Of a stretch of DNA of 8,786 nucleotides, positions 5,527 to 8,786 are shown one piece after another. The notes under the pieces were generated by a model. It made no database searches and had not been told where the DNA came from. It worked only from the letters and a program-made list of their open reading frames with translations. Numbering within the stretch: position 1 is the stretch's first letter; every line of letters begins with the position of its first letter. Both the position numbers and the translations under genes were made by a program. Source of the stretch: an uncultured Campylobacter sp. (GTDB taxonomy: Bacteria > Campylobacterota > Campylobacteria > Campylobacterales > Campylobacteraceae); contig CALISV010000144.1 in the NCBI GenBank assembly GCA_938041615.1, forward strand, positions 1 through 8,786. The letters are read 5' to 3'.

Positions 5527-6849
5527 TTAGTACTTTATCTCCTGCGCGCCGTATCCCTCTACTGCGCCAAAGAGCTTAACCGCGTCTTTTAGCGGATATT
5601 TGTTGGCAAACATCGATATTTCGCTTTGTCCGGTCGCGACCTGATTTATCCCGAGCACCCTTCTTAGCTCATTTGTAAACGAATTTGGATCGTAGTCTAC
5701 GCTCTCTTTGTATGAAGCATCCAAAAACCCTTCCAAGTACGCTTTATTTACGGCTTTTCGCAGCGATTTGTCGTCCTTTAGCTCCTCGTTACCGACCGCC
5801 TCGTCAAAGAGATCCACATCTGCAAAATCCTTTGCAAATACCGTTTCAAAAAGCCCGAGCCCCGGCAGGATGACGTCGGCTTTTTTATTTAGGAAAAAGC
5901 GGTTCTTGTTGACGCGTATTTTTCGCCCTTTTTCCATGGCTACGGGACTATCGATGCGGGCGCGTTCTATCGCCGCAAAGGCCGAGAGACCGATGATGTT
6001 GCGGCGGATGACAACGTCTGCTTTAGTCATGATCTTAAAGCCTTGGCCGCCGTCGCCAAAGTCGGCCGTTCGCGGCCAGGTAAAAAGCATGGTGTTGTAG
6101 CTAAAGTCGATTTTGACGGCGTCGGCTTGATTTTTCGCGCCCCAGATTTCGCAGGCGCTGATGGCGTTTGCGACAAAAACGTTGTTTGTGATATTTACCT
6201 CGCCGTGAGCGCCTAGTCTAATCGCCGAGTTGTTGCCGTTGTTAAAGACGCTGTTTCGTATCGTAAGCTCGCCGCCGCCTAAAAATTTACCACCCAAAAG
6301 CGGCTTGGCGGCCGTGATGACGTTTGCAGCCTTGCCGTTTTGACCGACTCCGGGCGGCAGGACTAGCATGCCCGTTTCTACGCCTCTTGGCTTGCCTCTG
6401 CTTGGATCATAGGCGTTTGAGTCGCCCTTATCAAAGATAATGCCGTCAAAAACGAGCCTTTGCCCGGGCGCTGCGACGACGTCCATCTCGACTAGCGGAT
6501 TTGACGAGCCCGTGCCGTTAACGGACGCAGGCGGCATGATGCGGGTTTGGTACTTTAAAACATCGCGCGCGGCGAAGTCTTTGGAGTAGCCGCCGTAGAT
6601 CTCGACGGGCTTTTTGACAATGATAAAGCCTTTGTCTCTTAGCCCGTAGTAGTTGCCCTCGGCGACGTAAATTTTGTCGCCTATTTGGGCTATCTGGGCG
6701 GCTTTTTCTATATTTTTTAACGGCGCTTCTTTGGTGCCGGCGTTTGCGTTGTTGCCGAGATCTTTTGAGATGTAGAGCTCGGCTGCGTGTCCGAGTAGGG
6801 CAAATGCGCTAAAAAGGCAGGGCAGAACGGCTTTTTTGATACTAGGCAT
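5527..6849 (-). CDS. Exported right-handed parallel beta-helix protein, function unknown
   Basis: A 440-aa protein with a Sec signal peptide: basic MPSIKK, hydrophobic AVLPCLFSAFALLG, and likely cleavage around GHA-A (residues 21-23). It should be periplasmic or secreted. Residues 25-68 match the opening cap of pectate-lyase-like/DUF1565-type helices: GTKEAPLKNIEKAAQIA, then GDKIYVAEGNYY. Repeating rungs follow near 195-203, 217-226, 246-255, 278-288 and 310-320, each with an N-rich turn (RNSVFNN, TNNVFVAN, SYNTM, RRNIIG, NKNRFFL). The last 100 residues leave the rung pattern and are charged. ATG has GAGGAG 6 bases upstream. Such folds often bind or cut acidic polysaccharides, but no catalytic set could be assigned, so the substrate is open. 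It shares a divergent promoter region with the sugar epimerase. Confidence 0.82.
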   Translation of the reverse strand: MPSIKKAVLPCLFSAFALLGHAAELYISKDLGNNANAGTKEAPLKNIEKAAQIAQIGDKIYVAEGNYYGLRDKGFIIVKKPVEIYGGYSKDFAARDVLKYQTRIMPPASVNGTGSSNPLVEMDVVAAPGQRLVFDGIIFDKGDSNAYDPSRGKPRGVETGMLVLPPGVGQNGKAANVITAAKPLLGGKFLGGGELTIRNSVFNNGNNSAIRLGAHGEVNITNNVFVANAISACEIWGAKNQADAVKIDFSYNTMLFTWPRTADFGDGGQGFKIMTKADVVIRRNIIGLSAFAAIERARIDSPVAMEKGRKIRVNKNRFFLNKKADVILPGLGLFETVFAKDFADVDLFDEAVGNEELKDDKSLRKAVNKAYLEGFLDASYKESVDYDPNSFTNELRRVLGINQVATGQSEISMFANKYPLKDAVKLFGAVEGYGAQEIKY

Positions 6850-6880
6850 CGTCGTCTCCTCGTGTAAATTTAACTACTTT

Positions 6881-6889
6881 ATTATAGCA
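6881..6889 (-). promoter_or_regulatory. Extended -10 promoter for the beta-helix gene
   Basis: On the minus strand TGCTATAAT is a perfect TATAAT (6886-6881) with the TGn extension. The predicted transcript start near 6874 gives a leader of about 25 bases carrying the GAGGAG site. The upstream DNA is T-rich on this strand with no clear -35, the usual Campylobacter pattern. Confidence 0.75.
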
Positions 6890-6933
6890 GTAAAATAGTA
6901 AAAAAATTAAAAGTTTATTTAAGAATCTCTGCT

Positions 6934-6985
6934 TAAATTTGCAAATTTAGACGTCAAATTTGGGCCCAAGGGCGCGCAAATTTGC
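6934..6985. repeat. Cluster of three perfect palindromes in the divergent promoter region
   Basis: Within 52 bp there are TAAATTTGCAAATTTA (16 bp, 6934-6949), TTGGGCCCAA (10 bp, 6960-6969) and GCAAATTTGC (10 bp, 6976-6985). They lie between the two promoters, about 45 bp upstream of the beta-helix -10 and 50 bp upstream of the epimerase -10. This suits regulator binding, but A+T-rich words built on AAATTT are common throughout the window. Confidence 0.5.
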
Positions 6986-7035
6986 TCAAATTTTACTTTC
7001 TAACTCGGCGGCTAACGGCGAAATAAATGAGATTG

Positions 7036-7044
7036 TGCTAAAAT
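7036..7044 (+). promoter_or_regulatory. Extended -10 promoter for the epimerase gene
   Basis: TGCTAAAAT gives a -10 box TAAAAT (7039-7044) with the TGn extension. The transcript would start near 7051, leaving a leader of about 19 bases with AAGGA (7059-7063), 6 bases before the ATG. No -35 is recognisable. The same promoter probably also serves the downstream ligase gene. Confidence 0.65.
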
Positions 7045-7069
7045 AACGTCAAATCGTAAAGGAAAAAAC

Positions 7070-8128
7070 ATGAAAATTTTAGTAACCGGAACGGCGGGAT
7101 TTATCGGATTTCACTTGGCAAATGCCCTCGTAAAAAGGGGCGACGAGGTCGTCGGATACGACGTGATAAACGACTACTACGACGTAAATTTAAAGCTCGC
7201 GCGCCTAAAAACGGCGGGCTTTGACGTGAGCGAGATCGAGCGCGGCAAGCTGATAAGCTCAAAAACGCAGCCGAATTTAAAATTTATAAAAGCCGATCTA
7301 GCCGACGCCGAGACGATGAAGAGGCTTTTTGAGAGCGAGAAATTTGACTGCGTCGTAAATTTGGCCGCGCAGGCGGGCGTTCGCTACTCGCTAATAAACC
7401 CTCAAGCCTACATCGACAGCAACGTTACGGGCTTTATGAACATCCTAGAGTGCTGCCGCCACAACCAAACTAAAAACCTAGTCTACGCAAGCTCTAGCTC
7501 GGTCTACGGCCTAAACGAAAATATGCCGTTTTCTACGCACGAAGGCGTAAATCACCCGATCAGCCTCTACGCCGCGACTAAAAAAAGCAACGAAATGATG
7601 GCGCACACGTACTCGCATCTCTTTGGCGTGCCGACTACGGGACTGCGATTTTTCACCGTTTACGGTCCGTGGGGACGCCCTGACATGGCGCTGTTTTTAT
7701 TTGTCGATGCCGCGCTAAAAGGCAAGAAAATCGACGTCTTTAACTACGGCAAGATGAAGCGCGACTTTACCTACGTGGACGACATCGTAAAGGGCATCAT
7801 AAAATGCATCGACAACCCCGCAAAACCAAATCCCGCGTGGGACGCGAAGTATCCAGATCCGGCCACCTCTAGCGCGCCGTTTAAGGTCTATAATATCGGC
7901 AATAATAGCCCCGTCGAGCTCATGGACTACATCAAGGCCGTCGAGCTAAAAATCGGCCGCGAGATAGATAAAAACTTCCTCCCGCTTCAAGCCGGCGACG
8001 TACCTGCGACCTATGCGGACGTGGGCGATCTGGTAGCTGACTTTGACTACAAGCCAAACACTAGCGTAAATGACGGGGTGGCTAGGTTTATCGAGTGGTA
8101 CTGCGAGTTTTACGGGGTTAAAATTTGA
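7070..8128 (+). CDS. NAD-dependent nucleotide-sugar epimerase, UDP-glucuronate 4-epimerase type
   Basis: A 352-aa cytoplasmic short-chain dehydrogenase/reductase of the extended (GalE-like) group. The family member it resembles most (CapI/LspL/Cap1J) converts UDP-glucuronate to UDP-galacturonate for surface polysaccharides. The NAD-binding GTAGFIG (7-13) is followed by D31 for the ribose, NLAAQAGVRYSL (97-108), YASSSSVYG (139-147, catalytic Ser/Thr region) and the catalytic YAATK (Y167, K171). FFTVYGPWGRPDMA (194-207) and GKMKRDFTYVDDIV (227-240) are typical of the UDP-GlcA epimerase branch, as is YYDVNLKLARL after the cofactor loop. Length is normal. The stop overlaps the TTG start of the ligase gene by 4 bp. 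Related 4-epimerases acting on other UDP-sugars cannot be fully excluded. Confidence 0.87.
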   Translation: MKILVTGTAGFIGFHLANALVKRGDEVVGYDVINDYYDVNLKLARLKTAGFDVSEIERGKLISSKTQPNLKFIKADLADAETMKRLFESEKFDCVVNLAAQAGVRYSLINPQAYIDSNVTGFMNILECCRHNQTKNLVYASSSSVYGLNENMPFSTHEGVNHPISLYAATKKSNEMMAHTYSHLFGVPTTGLRFFTVYGPWGRPDMALFLFVDAALKGKKIDVFNYGKMKRDFTYVDDIVKGIIKCIDNPAKPNPAWDAKYPDPATSSAPFKVYNIGNNSPVELMDYIKAVELKIGREIDKNFLPLQAGDVPATYADVGDLVADFDYKPNTSVNDGVARFIEWYCEFYGVKI

Positions 8129-8786
8129 GATTTTTCGCGCTCTTGATCGCCGCCTTTTTAAATTTTGCTTTGGCGGCGCAGAGCGAAAATATAAGCGGCG
8201 CAGGTGTAGATACCGCTAAAAAGGCTAAATTTGAGCTTTTAAAGCTTAGCGAATACAAAGGCCAAAACGTCGGCGGTTGGCTAGCTAGCGAGAAGCTTGA
8301 CGGCGTGCGCGCCTACTGGGACGGGCGAAATTTGCTATCTAGAAACGGTAAAATTTTAGCCGCGCCAGGTGGCTGGAGCACGCATTTTCCGCCGTTTGCA
8401 CTTGACGGCGAGCTCTATACGGCTCGGGGCGAATTTGAAAAAATCCAATCGATAGTAATGGACAAAACGCCGAGTGTTACGGCGTGGAGCGAGATCAAAT
8501 TTCACGTTTTTGACGTACCAGAAGCTAGCGGCGGGCTTTTAGAGCGGCTTAGCGAGCTTGAAAAATTTATTTTGCAAAATCCGCAAGCCGGGCAAAATTT
8601 AAAGATAATCAAGCAAGTAAAAATAAAAGATAACGCCGAATTTGAGGCATTTGCGGAGGCCGTCATCGCAAAAGGCGGAGAGGGTGCGGTCGCGCGAGAA
8701 CCAAACGCACCCTATGAGCGAAAACGAAGCAAAAACGCGCTGAAATATAAAAAATTTAAAGACGCCGAGTGCGAGGTAACGGATGT
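8125..8786 (+). CDS. ligE: ATP-dependent DNA ligase with signal peptide (LigE type), 3' end outside window
   Basis: 220 codons are visible and the frame runs off the right edge. The enzyme seals nicks using ATP. Nucleotidyltransferase motifs are in order: I EKLDGVR (nucleophile K57), Ia SRNG (72-75), III LDGE (93-96), IIIa FHVFDVP (126-132), IV KGGEGAVAR (183-191) and V LKYKKFKD (206-213). The OB domain would follow beyond the edge. Residues 1-18 form a signal peptide (R2, hydrophobic FFALLIAAFLNF, then ALA-A), so the protein is probably periplasmic, as proposed for LigE ligases of naturally competent Gram-negatives. Start choice: a stop lies in frame at 8119, TTG 8125 is the only start giving the basic n-region, and GGGG sits 7 bases upstream. 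TTGA overlaps the epimerase stop, suggesting coupling. Confidence 0.85.
   Translation, partial: MRFFALLIAAFLNFALAAQSENISGAGVDTAKKAKFELLKLSEYKGQNVGGWLASEKLDGVRAYWDGRNLLSRNGKILAAPGGWSTHFPPFALDGELYTARGEFEKIQSIVMDKTPSVTAWSEIKFHVFDVPEASGGLLERLSELEKFILQNPQAGQNLKIIKQVKIKDNAEFEAFAEAVIAKGGEGAVAREPNAPYERKRSKNALKYKKFKDAECEVTD

Noticed and set aside
5708..6100. 130-codon plus-strand open frame
   Set aside because: It is antisense to the beta-helix gene, which has a signal peptide, a strong ribosome binding site and a promoter. The antisense frame has none of these.

Overview
The window looks like chromosomal DNA of an epsilonproteobacterium, most likely a Campylobacter of the more GC-rich oral group (C. 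rectus/C. showae-like). This is inferred from three things: the waaC-htrB gene pair that opens the lipooligosaccharide (LOS) core locus in C. jejuni, the very frequent AAATTT-containing words, and promoters that have a good -10 box but no recognisable -35. No database search could be run, so the species is not proven. No tRNA, rRNA, insertion sequence or CRISPR array was seen.

Layout. (1) 1-323, + strand: the 3' end of an unrecognised membrane protein gene. Its frame stops at 187, but a membrane-like reading continues one frame over to 323, so it may be frameshifted. (2) 324-521: convergent gap rich in short palindromes. (3) 4246-522, - strand: a tight four-gene operon with overlaps of 8, 7 and 4 bp, in the order heptosyltransferase I (waaC), lipid A late acyltransferase (htrB/waaM), WaaE/LgtF-like family 2 glycosyltransferase, and WaaQ-type heptosyltransferase III. 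Together these build and decorate the inner LOS core and complete lipid A acylation. (4) 4247-4309: a 63-bp divergent promoter region with a perfect 11-bp inverted repeat. (5) 4310-5227, +: a PolB-like 3'-5' exonuclease. (6) 5228-5526: a second convergent gap with the same palindromes. (7) 6849-5527, -: an exported parallel beta-helix protein. (8) 6850-7069: a divergent promoter region with good -10 boxes on both strands. (9) 7070-8128, +: a UDP-glucuronate 4-epimerase-type nucleotide-sugar epimerase. (10) 8125-8786 and beyond the edge, +: an ATP-dependent DNA ligase with a signal peptide (LigE type), starting at a TTG that overlaps the epimerase stop.

The main theme is the cell envelope: LOS core assembly, a nucleotide sugar for a surface glycan, and an exported beta-helix protein transcribed divergently from the epimerase. 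The two DNA enzymes, a cytoplasmic exonuclease and a probably periplasmic ligase, are a minor theme. I see no complete, clearly new multi-gene system. The most notable items are the TCAAATTTGA palindromes confined to the two convergent gaps, the exported ligase translationally coupled to the epimerase, the inverted repeat between waaC and the exonuclease gene, and the possible frameshift at the left edge.
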